Position numbers and translations under genes: made by a program | Notes under the pieces: model-generated | The model's input: only the letters and a program-made list of their open reading frames with translations | What the model was told of the DNA's origin: nothing | The model's database searches: none | In this document: positions 11,801 to 23,730 of the stretch, piece after piece | Numbering within the stretch: position 1 is the first letter of the stretch | Layout of the letters: each line of letters begins with the position of its first letter | Assembly: GCF_041146795.1 (NCBI RefSeq) | Contig: NC_135170.1 | Location: forward strand, 26,158,033 to 26,222,032 | Length of the DNA stretch: 64,000 nt | From: Maylandia zebra | Lineage: Eukaryota > Chordata > Actinopteri > Cichliformes > Cichlidae | Direction: 5' to 3'

Positions 11801-14800
11801 TTATCTATTAACCAGAGCTCTGTAATGGTCTTGTCTAAGTAGGTAACTTCAAATTGTGATTGTTAAATACATTTAAGTACGTTTTCTTTCTTCTTCTTCT
11901 TTTTTGCTTGATTGTATTTGAGTGGGGAAAATCAAGGTTTTATAACCATTTTTTGTGTCAAAAATACATTCGGTCACAAGCACCTGTTTCTTAAAGAGAA
12001 TGGTGTTCTTTGTTACGCTTCCTGGTGATCTAGTTACAACACATCATTTTGTCCTGCAGTCTCTCACACATGAGTCATACAGAACTATTTCACTGTGCAA
12101 AAGAGAAAGGGAAATGGCTCAAAGAAGGCAAATAAAGGGAAAGCAGGTAAGGAATGGCAATCTTGCAGACCATGTGTTCACCTGCTACAGGTCCAGTGCC
12201 TCTTTAATGATTTAATGAGGGTATAAACATGAGTCCAAAGGTCTTCCACATCTACTGATGTGTGTGTGCTTACTTGTTGAGAGCTGTTGTTAGTTTCTGC
12301 TGACTCATAACTGGCTTCTAGTGACCTCTGGAGGGTGTTTCATGTAAATACTGGTAGTGGTGCATTGTATTTTGCTGTAAGGACCATGCTAGAAAAGGAT
12401 CCAACATTACTGTCTTAACTGTAATTGATTGATGCTGCCCAGGGTCATTGCTCTTCACTTCCTTTTTTTTTTTCTCCTTCCCATGTGATTTGGTGAAGAG
12501 TGCTCATCTGGCAGTGATGGATGCTTTGATGGCTGTGGGAGCCATGGAGACAGTGACTGCGGTGAAGACATGTAGTTCTGCTGAGCTCCTGGGAAAAGCA
12601 GCCAGCTGGGAAGATGCTCTGCTTCACTGGGTTAATGAGGTAAGGAACAGGCCAAAGAAAACAATGTCTTTTTCAGAAAAACACCTAATTTTCTTTCAGA
12701 AGATGTTCTTGGTTCAACATTTGTATGAGCACTAAGTTAGTAAATTAACTGGTGACTAATGAACTGTAATTCTCTAAACTTTGTTTTTATATGCTTGTTT
12801 CTGACTTTGTGAACACACGGCACAAAAGAATGTGGAAATGATTTTCTCTTGTTATTATGCTATTAGTTGAACCAGAATCTGAGAGAACGTACTGAAGGAG
12901 CCCAGAATGACTTGTCTGAGACCATTACAGACCCCCAACCTGTTCAACCATCAGTGAGTACTGCATTAAATATTCAGTGTATTGTCACTGTTATTGTATT
13001 GTTATTTCTATCCAGAAATGCGTGATATTCTTGATGGGATTATGCAGTCAGGGCAGGTCTGTTTCGTTTAGGTTTTTTGGGGGAACAGGGTGTATATAAA
13101 TGAGTATATACATGGGTGTAGTCAGCAATTTTTGCAATTTTAATGACGTCAGTTGCTGTTGCAAATCAGGTGGAGTCAGGTGTAGCTTGGCACAATATTC
13201 TAGACAGGGTTTTGTGGCACTAATCCAGAATTATCAGTTGGCGTGGCTCAGCTTCTATAATGAACAATTACGTGTGTTCTGCTCAAACCTTTAAGTTGCA
13301 GTGGGTGAAAGTGAAACGGGTATCTAAGAAATGGAAGGAAACTTTTTTGTTTTACACAAAAAATGCACAACACAGGAAAATGTCTATTTGTGACAGACAA
13401 ATGTTATAAAATCATAGAAATAATATATTGCCAGTGTGCAAACAGTGTAGGTTCCATAATAAAAAATACATTTGAATTTTGATAGATTAAATTCAGTGGT
13501 TTGCCTCATCTTCTGCATATTTGATAAGAGCTTTTTGTTCAATAAAAAAAAGTTTACATGAAAAATATCATGCTTTGTCCAGTCAGAACAAAACCTTCCA
13601 GCTGCTACATTAGTATTCAGAAACTTTCACCCTGTTTTGGAGACAAACGAAATTATTATAAAAGAAGCTAATTTCTGTTTTTGCTTCCTATTTCTACTTC
13701 CTTACTCTATCAATCCTAACAAGTCTTGGTTGATATATTAAAACAAGGACAAGGTGGGAATTGCTTTTTCAAGATGGCCGTCTTGCCATTTCGTGTAAAT
13801 AAAGTAGTCACAACCCTTTGTTTTTCTAGTTCTTCCACTCTTCGCTTAATATGTCTCCCTGTACTCCTGTTCTCCATTTCCTTCTATTTCCTGTCTCTCC
13901 CCCGCCCCAATCTGACAGTGTCCTACTCGCTGGTACTGGAAACTTGTTCCTGTAAGTTCCCTCCTTTCCTCTGCTTCCTCCCCTTGTCCCTCCATCCTTC
14001 CAGTGTCTTCATCAAATTTATCAGGAAATATCTGATGGTCAGGTTTGTTTGTTTCTTCCCCAAATGTGATGTGGGAATGCATTGTGCATCACATCCTAGT
14101 AAGCATTAAATTGCACTTAACAGCATAAGTGTGATAGATTTGGGCTGTGACAATAGCTCTAAAGACATTGTTTGTGGAGACGTGTGGTGCATGAATAGCA
14201 GTCTTTTTTTTTTTCTTTTTTTTTTTTTTAACTGATCATCTGAAACTGCCATGTTCAAGTTTTTCTCAAGTGTGGGGCAAAGATGTCTGTATGTGTTTAT
14301 GAGAGTAACAGAAAGGCTTCTAATCCACTGGTTCACTGCCACAGTGGGCTGTTTTGTCTGTATACTATAGCTGTACCTGAAACATTTTCTCTCTTTCTGA
14401 GATCTAATCTCTTTCTTTCATTCTGTCTCCTGAGACCTTCACTTGACCCACTTTTTCTGAAGAAAAAACCCCTTTCTTTCTGCTCCAGTTCAGTCACTCT
14501 CTCTGCATCTTCAGTTTGTTCACATTTGCGCTCTCCTTTTCACATCGGTTTAGCATGACCTTTCTTTATTTCATTTGTTGCTTTTAATTTTGTAATCACT
14601 TTTTATTATTGTGTATCACTGTGTGTCTGCTTAGGAGCATTTACCTATGTTTGATAAACTTGATGGTTGATGGCATGAACTAATATGTGAAATTTATAAA
14701 ATTACATTCAACATTGTGTGTGATTTGTCTTTTTTCTTTCTCTTTTTTTTTTTTTTTTTTTTAGCTCCGCTATAGGAAGGATAAAATTCAGTCCAAACTA

Positions 14801-15319
14801 AAGCCAGTTTTTCCAGTAGTGAATGAAGTTAAAGACCTGTCCAGTGGATGTGCTGTTGCTGCCGTCATACATTACTATTGCCCCGGCCTTCTGAGACTTG
14901 AAGGTACCAACAAACATTCTAACAGAATGCTGCAAAAAATGACCTTTAGAACCTGAGACATTTGTGAAAATTAAATTTTTTTTTCTCATCTCTCTGTTAG
15001 ATGTTTGTATGAAGGATTCCATGTCTGTAGCAGATAGCTTGTACAACCTGCAATTCATCCGTGAATTTTGTGACAGCTGCCTAAAGAGCTGCTGTCACTT
15101 GGCACTGGAGGACATGTTATATACACCACAGGAACTTCAGGTACTTTCAGTCTGGATCACTGATGAACAAAAAAATATATTCACACAAATACTGTGTTAT
15201 CTTTTGAGTGCTTGATTTATTTTCTGGGATTTAGATGAACTTGCTGAGCTTCCTGGCAGAACTGCTTAGCTGGTTTGAAGTACAAAGACCAGAATTTGTG
15301 CAGCCAATAGATATGTTAA
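5884..15319 (+). CDS. camsap3: camsap3 CH-domain exons
   Basis: Six exons encode the N-terminal conserved region with the calponin-homology fold. Visible landmarks are LRDPFYCDQYEQEHLKPPVT in the first exon, SAHLAVMDALMAV in the second (start chosen at 12499 so that KM joins SAHL as in human CAMSAP3), VIHYYCPGLLRLED across 14765-15140, and MSVADSLYNLQFIREFC. In CAMSAPs this domain has a regulatory or partner-binding role, while minus-end recognition sits in the C-terminal CKK. The introns here are the longest of the gene: 6.35 kb after 6146 and 1.8 kb after 12953. Confidence 0.9.
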
Positions 15320-18300
15320 GTAAGTCTCACTGATTCTAAATATTGTTTAACACGAACATATATTTCATATATATCATATATAATTGATATATTTTAAAAA
15401 GTCTGTTTGTGGCTTTTCTTTTGTCAGGCGAATCTACACCAGTAACACCAAGCAGCTTGAGTGATAACAGGTACAGAAGCTTTCTGGGTGTGATTTTGCT
15501 GTTGTAGTAGACTAAGGGCAACGTATTATTTAGACAATACCGTCATTTAAGTGAAGTATTTGTGCTTTGCAGTACCTCCCCCTCTATATTCAAGAAGCCT
15601 TTCCTCCCAATTTCCTCTTCTGCATCAGGTAAGATGAAGACTATGGTCAGCCATCATTACATTTAGCTACATAAGCATTTTACAGTGTGGTTCACTTATT
15701 TCCTTCAATCCATGTTTGTCTTTTAGTTGTGTCTTGTGCTGTTTGATAGTCTTGTTTTCTTATTTGGATAGACATTCGAAACTTTTTGTAAATGTTTTCC
15801 CTTTAATTTCTGTGTTCCATTTTTTTTTGCATCCCGGTGTTGTTTGCATGCCTTTACATGTCTGTGTATGTCCCATTGTACTCAGGATCTTTGACTCAGT
15901 CTACCTCAATGTCTCATATAGAAGGAGCTGGAAAGACATGGAGCAAGAAACCTCTGAGGTAGGACTAGCATATTCTGGACTGATTTAAGCATTTTATTTT
16001 ATTTTATTTTTTTTTTAATGTGCTCATGCTTGTGTTTTCTTTTTTGTTTTGTTTGTTGTTGGGGTTTTTTTTTTTTTGGTTTTTTTTTTTAAGCCGGCCA
16101 TTGTCAGCAGTATCCTTCAGCATTCCTTTTGGGCTAGACAGCGACGTAGACATTGTGATGGGCAACCCTGTAATAACCCGCTCTGTGAGCTCAGATCAGC
16201 TGAACCCAGCTGGTCAAAATATGGCAAGGGTGCCCTACACCCCTCCCGAAGACCTCAGTCATTTGCTTAGCAAACCTTCAGGACCTAATGGTCCACAGAG
16301 AGCATCCTGGGCCACCCAGACTCCCACTGTTCCTAAGTTGGCAGAGGAGAATGACCTCGGGACAAGTGAAACAGGAGAGCTGCCTACAATTGAAGAGGCT
16401 CTTCAGATTATTCACAATGAAAGCAAAATGGAGCCTCGTTTACACCCTGATGGTGCTCCTGACGGCTTCTACCTCCACTCTCCTGATGATCCTGCTAGTT
16501 CTCGCTATAATGGCAATTTACCACCAATCAGCTCCTCTGCACCAACCCGCTCAGGAATGATGTATCGGCCAACAGGAGAGTCCAGTGAATCCACTCGCAC
16601 TAGAAACACTTCTGAATGTTCACGAGATGATGACTCAGTTTTGAGAGACGGTAGTGTGGATTCAGATGCATCAGAAGACATGCCTAAAGCTCAGTCCACT
16701 CCATCAACACCCGGTGCTGCAGGTGGTGCTGCTATTAGAGCTGGTAAGGAGGTTCCTGACAGTGGTGTGAAGATGACCAGTTTTGTAGAACGGAAAAAGA
16801 AACAGATTACTGATTCTCCAAAATCTAGTGATTCTCCTCAGATGACATCATGGGCACAGAAGTCTGAAGAAAGCCCCAGCAAGAGCCCACAGCTGAATAA
16901 TGAGATGTCGGAGTTGGGGGTTCGGCTTGAAGAAAAGCGCAAAGCCATCGAAGCTCAGAAGAAACGCATTGAGGCCATTTTTGCAAAGCATAGGCAGAGA
17001 CTAGGAAAGAGTGCCTTTCTGCAATTAAAGAAAGAGCACCGTGAGGGGAAAGGAGAAGATGGCCAGGTCAGTACCTCATTCACAGAAGAAGACCTCTCTC
17101 GCTTGACACTTGAAGAGCGGCTAGCACGAATCGAATTGGAAGATCAACAGGAACAAGATGAAGAGCACCCCACAGTGGAAGATGAGGGTAATGTTAAAAG
17201 AGGACTTGCGCTCAACAAGCAGGTCAAAGAGAAGGCAGGTACACCAGGAGAGAAGCACCATGCGACACCTACTGACAAAGTGGTTGCTCCTTTAGGGGAC
17301 TATAACAACGCAGTGTCCAAGCTAACTGCAGCTCTTAGCTCCCTGCAAAGTGACATGCAACGACTGACTGAGCAGCAAAATCAGCTAATGAAGAAAAAAA
17401 CGTCACCTTCCAATAACAAGTCTTGGGTTATTCCAACCAGCCCTAAAACCTCCACCTCAGCCCCTCCTCCTGCACGCCTGTCACGAGAAACCACTCGAGA
17501 TTTAAATTCGGCCTCCTCTTCTCCGTCTCCATCACGCAAAATCACAAACCACACCACTTCTCCTAAATCTCCTCATGTACATCGAAGAGCCCAGTCTGTA
17601 CCTCCTAAAAGCCCAAAACACAGTCGTCCATCAGACACTAAAGTCCCCTCCCTGTCGAGGGTTCTTACCCCACCTACAAATGTAGACCGCATCCCCCATC
17701 TTCGTCGTGTAAATCCCTGGCAATCTCAAGTACAGACTTCATCCTCATTCTCCATTGGTGACTCCGGTAGCCTAGATGAGCTGCGCTCATTAGGACCAAC
17801 TCCTGTGCCAACAACTACACTGACCCCAATACCAGCTTCTACCCCAACTCCAGGTCCTGGTGCAGATGACGGCCTGTCAGAAGTAGGCTCCAATGATGGA
17901 CAAAGTATATTTAGTATGGACCTTGAGGTCGGGTCCAATCATGGTCCATTGACTAGAAAGGAAGGCGTTGCAGGAGGGGGCTACAGCTCTGGTGCCCCAT
18001 CTGAATGTTCTTTTGAGAGTGATGCACCTGCAGGGATGTTGAATGGCAAACGCAGTAGCCTGATAGAGATCTCACTGTCTGCCTTGGGAGGAGATGATGA
18101 GGAGGATGACCAAGTGCCTGATGCTCTCTCTGACTCAATGAGTGACCTCACAGAGGCAGAGAATAAAGCAGCAGTTGGTTTCTTTTTCAAGGTTGGTGGC
18201 TGACACATATTTTCACAGTATATATCTGCATAGAAAGCGTGCTATAATTGGTGTGCATTCATCCCTTTTTATTATTAGGATGACAAAGATCGACCGGAGG

Positions 18301-21300
18301 ATGAAATGGCTCAGCGAAAAGCAGCTTTTCTTGAAAAACAGCAGAAGAGAACAGAAGAGATGAAAAGACGAAAACTTGAGCAGGAAAAAGAAAAAGAATC
18401 AAAGTGAGACCAGTTTCTGAATAGCTTTAATTTAATCTTTTTTTTTTTATTTTAAGCAGCCAAAGGGTGCACATAATTTGGATTTAATAATTTATTGTTC
18501 TGTGTTTTATGACTCGAATTGTTGCTATCATTAATCCCATAATTCAGTCTTGTTGCATTTCATAATGTGGCGTTACACATTAAAGGTCTTACACTTCATT
18601 TTTAGCAAGCCCCAGTGGATGATCATTGAAGGCTGGGGCAGTAAAAATGAGGACAGACCACAGACCCCAGGCACTCCTCCCAAAACCCCACCAGCAGAAG
18701 GCACTCCTCAACGTAGAGGAGACTTCACTAAGCAGGAATATGAGAGGAGACAGCAATTGAAGATCATGGAAGACTTGGACAAGGTTCTGAAGCAGAAACC
18801 CACTACAGTGCGTGGTGTCAAGAAGCAGAGACCTAAGACTATGTTCAGAGATGACTCTGTGCTCTCTCAGAGTCCTGTCAAAGGTTTCATGGGTAAGTAC
18901 TTCTGACTTTAACCAGTAAAATTCCCGGCTTTTGTATTCTCTCTTCCTATGCTCACATGTACAATATTTCCTACTTGTAGGCACTAAGCTCAACAAGGTA
19001 TACTCCCATTCATCCATGAACCTGTCCTCCATGGCTAATGACCCTGGCGGTATGACCGTCAGGAAGTCACCCAGGTAACCTGCAAATTGATAATGACTTG
19101 ATGTATTTTCTTTTTTTAAATGGTTAAAAAGTGGGAAGCACAGAATTTAGCCTGAAACATTGAAATTTAGCCTGTGTTTAAAGTCTCCACTCCAAACTAT
19201 ATACCAGTTTTTAAATTGTGTTGATAGGCCAAGTAAAAAAAAAAGCGTTTTTTGTTTTGTTTGTTTTCTTCTGAATACTACCGTCACATTTAGTGCGAGA
19301 AGAAAACCGCAATCGAAAAATCATATTGCAGCACGTGACATTAGGTTGTTAAGGAAGAGGAGAAAGTTTTAGGAGCGATGGTAGCGAGTGAGCAAGAGAG
19401 AGAGTGATATTGATAGCGAGTTTTGATAGTTGAGAAATTTGTGATGTTTAGCGTGTTTGGAGTGTAGTTGGTGTGTAGTCATTGTTTTGTGTGTCAAAAT
19501 AATGAGTGCACTGTTGAATGTCACATTTGCTAGCCAAAAACCATTAAAGGTAGATTGAAATGTAAGTGTTGTCTCCAGGTGGAAAACAGGAGGAATGTTG
19601 ACAGGTCTGCAGCTATTATCCCTGTGATATGCGCCTCTTTTTTGTAGTTTTTTTTTTTTTAAATTTCACAAATAATTTGTATGGCACCTTATTGTTCTGT
19701 AATTTTATTTTTAGAAATAGTTTTAAATGGTTGTACAAAAGACACCTGAGGTATTGCATGCATTTTTAGGTAAATAGTTGCATATAGCTTTGCTGTTTGC
19801 AAAATTTGTACATATTTTTTTTAAATGTACAATTTCTGTTTGCATTTCAAGTTATGAAAATGATTTGTTAAACATGTTTTTTGCTTTCACAGTAAAAAAA
19901 TTTTCCTACTCTGATTTTATTATTTTTCTGTGATTTTTAGATCATTTGTGTTAATACAGTAAGTCAAAATTGAAAAAAAATGACTGTAGATTTAGACATG
20001 TGAGGTTGTGCTGAAAAGAATGATATCAAATAAGGTAAGGTCAATAGTTTTTAAAGTTGAAATATTAAGGTAAAATCAAAAGTACTGAAAAACAGCCAAT
20101 TTAACCTTGGACCCCAGAGGGTTAAAGTTTAAAATATTTAATAAGTGGGTGTTCTTGTATCATTGATACCAACTATAGATGCAGTTTAGTCTGTGTTATC
20201 AGGTGCAAATGAAAAATAAAGCCTCAAAATGTAAAAAATGCTTCCTCTGTTATCTCTCTAGTCGTTCACACTCTCCTGCTCGATCACGGGGAAGGTCCCC
20301 AGGACGAATTGGTGTTCAGAATGGAGAGAAGGACTGGGAGACTGGCTCCGCTATTTCCTCCCCTGCTTCTATCCCAGAATATACAGGTCAGTCATAATTT
20401 CCACACAAAAAATTGTAAAAATGAATGCTGCAAGCATTGTTTTGTTTGCTTTATAGCATTTGGAAATGTTGTGTTTTGCAGGACCAAAGCTGTACAAGGA
20501 GCCTAGCTTTAAGTCCAACAAATTCATCATCCATAATGCTATCACTCGTTGCTGCCTGGCTGGGAAGGTCAATGAACCACAGAAAAACAAGATTGTAGAG
20601 GTAAACCATCCCGCTGTGTCAGAGTCCAACAAAAAGCTACACCCTAATTAGGTTATGTAACGCACTTAAAGCCAGGTTTATACATGTTTGCGTTTGGGTT
20701 GTCCCAGACAAAAGCTGCTCAACATGAAAGAACTATAGTGATTTTTTTAACTTGTGGCTTCCAAATGGTGATACTGTGTTAAAAGATGGCTGTTGTAATA
20801 GACTTCCAACCAAAAGGCTGTCTGGGAAAAATTCTGATAGTATCAGAAATTTTAAATGACCATCTCACAATGTGACTGCTGCCACGACCTATTTGTCAAC
20901 AATTCAACATACAGTGATGCACAGATCATTTTGTGAAAAGACAAAACAAATTGAAGATGGAGGTAAAACATGCAAAACAATATGTTTGAGGTGGTGGCAA
21001 AAGTGTGGCGGCAAAACCTTTGTGTAATATGACTACCAGCTGTTGTTATGAATGCCCTAAGGAGGATGTAGCATGTAAAAATAAGTTGGTATTATCATCA
21101 CACAACCTGCATGCATCAAACCTAATGTCCTCCCCAAGTTGATTAGGTCCATATACTTATTCTTTTCTCTATATCTCTCTTTTCAGGAAATGGAGAAAAG
21201 CACAGCCAATCACTTTCTTATCCTCTTCAGAGATTCCAGCTGCCAATTCAGAGCGGTTTATACCATGAACCCTGAAACCGATGAGATGGCACGGCTAACT

Positions 21301-21486
21301 GGCATTGGCCCGCGAGTCATCACGCTTGATATGGTTGAGTCCATTTACAAGTACAGCTCAGACCGCAAGCAGTTCACCGTCATCCCGTCCAAAACCATGT
21401 CCATGAGTGTTGACGCTTTCACCATCCCTGGCCATTTTTGGCAAAAGCGCCCAGGAACTCCCAAAAAGTTTGGCACTCTCAAATAA
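5884..21486 (+). CDS. camsap3: camsap3, calmodulin-regulated spectrin-associated protein 3 (5' end outside window)
   Basis: Binds and stabilises microtubule minus ends, notably non-centrosomal arrays at epithelial apical membranes and junctions (family knowledge). Coding exons: 5884-6146, 12499-12639, 12867-12953, 14765-14903, 15001-15140, 15235-15319, 15428-15470, 15573-15628, 15886-15958, 16094-18191, 18279-18403, 18606-18892, 18981-19074, 20262-20386, 20482-20600 and 21187-21486. All phases agree, giving 1,390 visible residues and a TAA stop. The order is CH-like domain, long disordered linker with coiled coils, then C-terminal CKK domain. CAMSAP3 is preferred over CAMSAP1/2 because of the linker motif LPTIEEALQIIH, the coiled coil RIEAIFAKHRQRLGKSAFLQ and the CKK motif TMSMSVDAFTIPGH, where remembered CAMSAP1/2 read TMSVSVDALTIHNH. 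The first coding exon was not found in 1-5883. The fused reading of the central exon into the upstream T-rich intron is not a real start. Confidence 0.93.
8480..8865 (-). mobile_element. Tc1/mariner transposase relic
   Basis: On the minus strand this matches a recurrent fish Tc1-like element. In broken frames it reads like the DDE-domain part of the transposase: a KARSIKTW-like piece, then LDWP and SPDLNP-like pieces followed by HLWDELE-like sequence. The plus-strand text TAATTCATCCCAAAGGTGTT is diagnostic of this repeat. Frameshifts and stops show it is inactive. Terminal repeats were not found. Confidence 0.65.
11756..11787. repeat. Perfect 13-bp inverted repeat (hairpin)
   Basis: CTTTGCCTGTAAG (11756-11768) is followed by the six-base loop TTCTGT and the exact reverse complement CTTACAGGCAAAG (11775-11787). 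Two further G-T pairs could extend the stem in RNA. It lies within a camsap3 intron and is transcribed with the gene. No run of T follows, so it is not a pol III terminator. Confidence 0.85.
12954..14764 (+). other. camsap3 intron, pyrimidine-rich 3' half
   Basis: No exon or recognisable element. The region 13820-14580 is strongly C/T-rich on the plus strand and creates long meaningless open frames. The acceptor at 14764 is preceded by a run of about 22 T residues. Confidence 0.7.
16094..18191 (+). CDS. camsap3: camsap3 large central exon (linker and coiled coils)
   Basis: A 2,098-nt exon, half of the visible coding sequence. It starts SRPLSAVSFSIPFGLDSDVD, joined in phase 2 to the exon ending at 15958. 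It contains Ser/Pro/Thr-rich disordered sequence, the motif MTSFVERKKKQ, a coiled coil around EKRKAIEAQKKRIEAIF, a second predicted helix near KLTAALSSLQSDMQRLTEQQ, and a basic, proline-rich tract (KSPHVHRRAQSVPPKSPKHS). It ends with the conserved AVGFFFK. The donor after AAG at 18191 is GTTGGT. The acceptor lies directly behind long T runs (16012-16092), a very strong polypyrimidine tract. Confidence 0.93.
19075..20261 (+). other. camsap3 intron with probable repeat-derived sequence
   Basis: The intron lies between the exons ending KSP and starting RSHSPAR (a Ser codon spans the junction). Positions about 19205-20130 look like an old interspersed repeat: A and T homopolymers, GAGAGAGAG, and the motif GGACCCCAGAGGGTTAA near 20109-20125, which I associate with teleost repeats. 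The family and ends could not be set. Confidence 0.4.
20482..21486 (+). CDS. camsap3: camsap3 CKK domain exons and stop
   Basis: The last two coding exons (20482-20600 and 21187-21486) encode the CKK domain, which recognises the curved minus-end lattice (family knowledge). Visible landmarks are PKLYKEPSFKSNKFIIHN, CCLAGKVNEPQKNKIVE, then NHFLILFRDSSCQFRAVYTM and IYKYSSDRKQF, closing with a basic tail ending GTLK and TAA at 21484-21486. The junction at 20600/21187 is phase 0 (GAG|GTAAAC ... TTTCAG|GAA). Confidence 0.95.
20601..21186 (+). other. camsap3 last intron
   Basis: 586 bp between the two CKK exons. Nothing beyond ordinary AT-rich intron sequence and the splice signals (GTAAAC ... TCTCTTTTCAG) was seen. 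Confidence 0.8.
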
Positions 21487-21763
21487 AGACTTATCCAATA
21501 AAGGTAGAGGTGCTTTTCAGGGAATCCATTCCCAACTTGACTTTTCATTTCCCTTGATTTTGGCCAGTGTGGCAGTTGAGATTGTTATTCAGTTAGAATA
21601 ACAGAAAACAGATTGAGTGACTTTGGACAGCTATCCACGTGGAGCTAACACTACATGCTAAGAGAATGGGCCAAGCACCTACTCACTCAGCCAGTGTGCT
21701 TAGAATAGTTTATCTCTGGTCTACCTAGATTGTAAAATAATGCAACTGATTCAGGACAACAAC

Positions 21764-21764
<1 letters not shown>

Positions 21765-21797
<33 letters not shown>
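21765..21797. repeat. Uninterrupted run of 33 C
   Basis: 33 consecutive cytosines, then an A and six more C, inside the presumed camsap3 3' UTR. The length is probably polymorphic and may be misassembled. In RNA it would be a strong poly(C)-binding protein tract. Confidence 0.95.
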
Positions 21798-22409
21798 ACC
21801 CCCCTCATGCCTTGCCTTACCCTGCCATGCCCGAGTCATTTTTGCGACTCTAAGGTAAGAAAAAGAGAGGACAACCACACTGCCTTTGCCTGCAAAACAG
21901 TACTTAGGGCACGAGTAGTTCCCACCCATCTCAGTTCTGCTTGCATTTGCCTTTTCTACTTCTAGGGCTCACTCTTTCCACTCTGCTGAAACAAGTCTAA
22001 GGTCTCAGTTTTGATTGGAGACTTCAGCTGAAAATTAATAGCAGATAACACTGCTCCCAATGAATGTAGGGCACACACTAACCATTCATTCCATTCAGGG
22101 GTGTTTTCACTGTTTGAATCTATTATAGTGAATGGTCCTTCTGCACTGGTAGTGACTGCTGTCATTGTCAGTGGACTTCCAGACCTAGGAAATGCTTGTG
22201 CCACATAGTTTGTGAACTCCATTCAATCTCTCAGCTGTAGACATCTGGATGTTTTTTTTATACCATTTGCCATGTTTTTGCTGGACAAAATTATTCACTC
22301 TTTGAGAACTAAAAGAAAAATGAAATTCATGTGACTTTTTCCCTAGTAGCTCGCTTTTTTCATTTTCAACACGTGATGAATTGAAATGTTATTTGAGCTT
22401 ATCTTGAAA

Positions 22410-22415
22410 AATAAA
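22410..22415 (+). terminator. Candidate camsap3 polyadenylation signal (proximal)
   Basis: AATAAA about 0.92 kb after the stop codon. A second AATAAA is at 22668-22673 and a third at 23500-23505. Which one is used cannot be told from sequence. Confidence 0.45.
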
Positions 22416-23724
22416 CCTGGAAACATGAAGGAGGGCTTTATCGTGTTTATCTTGGATACAGCTCTTTGTGAGAATGATAATCAATGATAATTTAATATAT
22501 ACTGAATGCTAATTAATTTGATTTTTTTTTGACAATGATTTGTAAAACGTTGACCTTTGTAAGCTATGAATAAGCTAGCCTGCTGCAAAGTATAAGTGAG
22601 ATGTATGTTTGAGTTGCGAATGAGTGAATGAGAATGAATAGAATTTGAAACAGTTTGTCTTGGGATGAATAAATCCTTTAGGTCACTATGAGTCTGTTTC
22701 CTATTATTTTATTTCCCTGTTTATGTGTCTTGGCATATAAACAGTAGGTTTTCTTGATGAAGGATCATTCCGGACTGTAACAGCCCTCATCTACCCCACA
22801 GTCTCTAGAGACTCCATGTGCAACTGGAGGAATGTAAAATGCCGAACTGCTTTTTTTCTTTTTTTGCTTGTGTCCACACTTCTAAGACCTTGGAATTGCT
22901 TGTTATGAGGTCAATATCACTACAAAAACCTGTGGCGAATTAGCCCTCTATCTTTTTTTTTAGTTGTCCCGTCAACAGCTATTGCGGTTCAGCTGTCTCT
23001 CTCTCGCTCTCTTTTCAAACCACTGCCTGCAAGAAATGTGTTTTTGAATGAGATTCCATTACTGATATAAAATAATGTTAAACAGTGATTAGGAAATAAA
23101 TGATAAATTTGTGTGTGAGGAGTAGTGCAAATGGAATTGGTGGACTTTTGTATTTATGTGTTTGTTAAAACTAGTATTTGGTAGTTAACAGCCTTTTATT
23201 TTTTTTTTCTTTTCTTGATTCAGTGCAATTTCACCCCTAGAAATCCCCTTATCATTGAGAAGTGTATTTATTTGCTTTAATTTAGACGGTGCATTTGATG
23301 TTTAGTTTCAGGTCATCCTTTTTTTTTCCTTTAGTTTTTCTTTCTTTTTTTTGGTTTAGGTTATAAGTCATGTAGTCATTTCATAGAAGTTGTCATAACA
23401 TTGGTTTTCTTTCCCTTGTTTTTGGATCTGTGCCAGCACACTATAAATGTTCATTCCATAAACGGACTTAACTGACTTCTTTGGCAACTTAACCAGATGA
23501 ATAAAATCCATTTTAAATCATCTACATCTTGTTTTTCATCTTCATGTTTCTTTCCCACATTCATTTGTTTTTATTGTAGTACTTGGAGCAGTAATAATTG
23601 AAAAAATTGTTAAAGGTAAAATCAGCTGGAAAGAAGTTTCTTTGCGGAATAGTGAGAAAATAGCACCAATATGTCATAATTTTCCTCTTAAGTACACACA
23701 GAGACTTGTGTAAAAATGTAAAAC

Positions 23725-23730
23725 TTTATT
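23725..23730 (-). terminator. Candidate nr5a polyadenylation signal
   Basis: AATAAA on the minus strand, 334 nt downstream of the nr5a TGA at 24064-24066. It implies a short 3' UTR that stops before the convergent camsap3 signals. Confidence 0.6.

Larger units (their letters stand above)
6147..12498 (+). other. camsap3 intron (6.35 kb)
   Basis: Between the exon ending KPIKM (6146|GTAAAA) and the exon starting SAHLAV (12499). It holds a Tc1/mariner relic (8480-8865), a perfect hairpin (11756-11787), a short (GAT)n run near 10523-10538, and a 102-codon open frame at 10835-11143 that resembles no family I recognise. No conserved exon was seen. Confidence 0.7.
21487..23505 (+). other. camsap3: camsap3 3' UTR (extent uncertain)
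   Basis: Non-coding sequence after the TAA. AATAAA signals occur at 22410-22415, 22668-22673 and 23500-23505, so the 3' UTR could be about 0.9, 1.2 or 2.0 kb. The distal signal lies only 220 bp from the polyadenylation signal of the convergent nr5a gene. There are no coding exons here. Confidence 0.55.

Noticed and set aside
13726-14109. 127-codon open frame
   Set aside because: It lies in pyrimidine-rich intron sequence, the composition is Leu/Phe/Ser/Pro only, and no family resemblance is seen.
16020-16093. Hydrophobic N-terminus (MLMLVFSFLFCLLLG...) of the 727-codon frame as a membrane anchor or start
   Set aside because: It is translation of the T-rich polypyrimidine tract before the AAG acceptor at 16093. 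The real exon starts at 16094 in phase with the exon ending 15958.
5884-21486. camsap1 or camsap2 identity
   Set aside because: CKK and linker motifs (SMSVDAFTIPGH, IEAIFAKHRQRLGKSAFLQ, LPTIEEALQIIH) match CAMSAP3, and the neighbours are 19p13-type.
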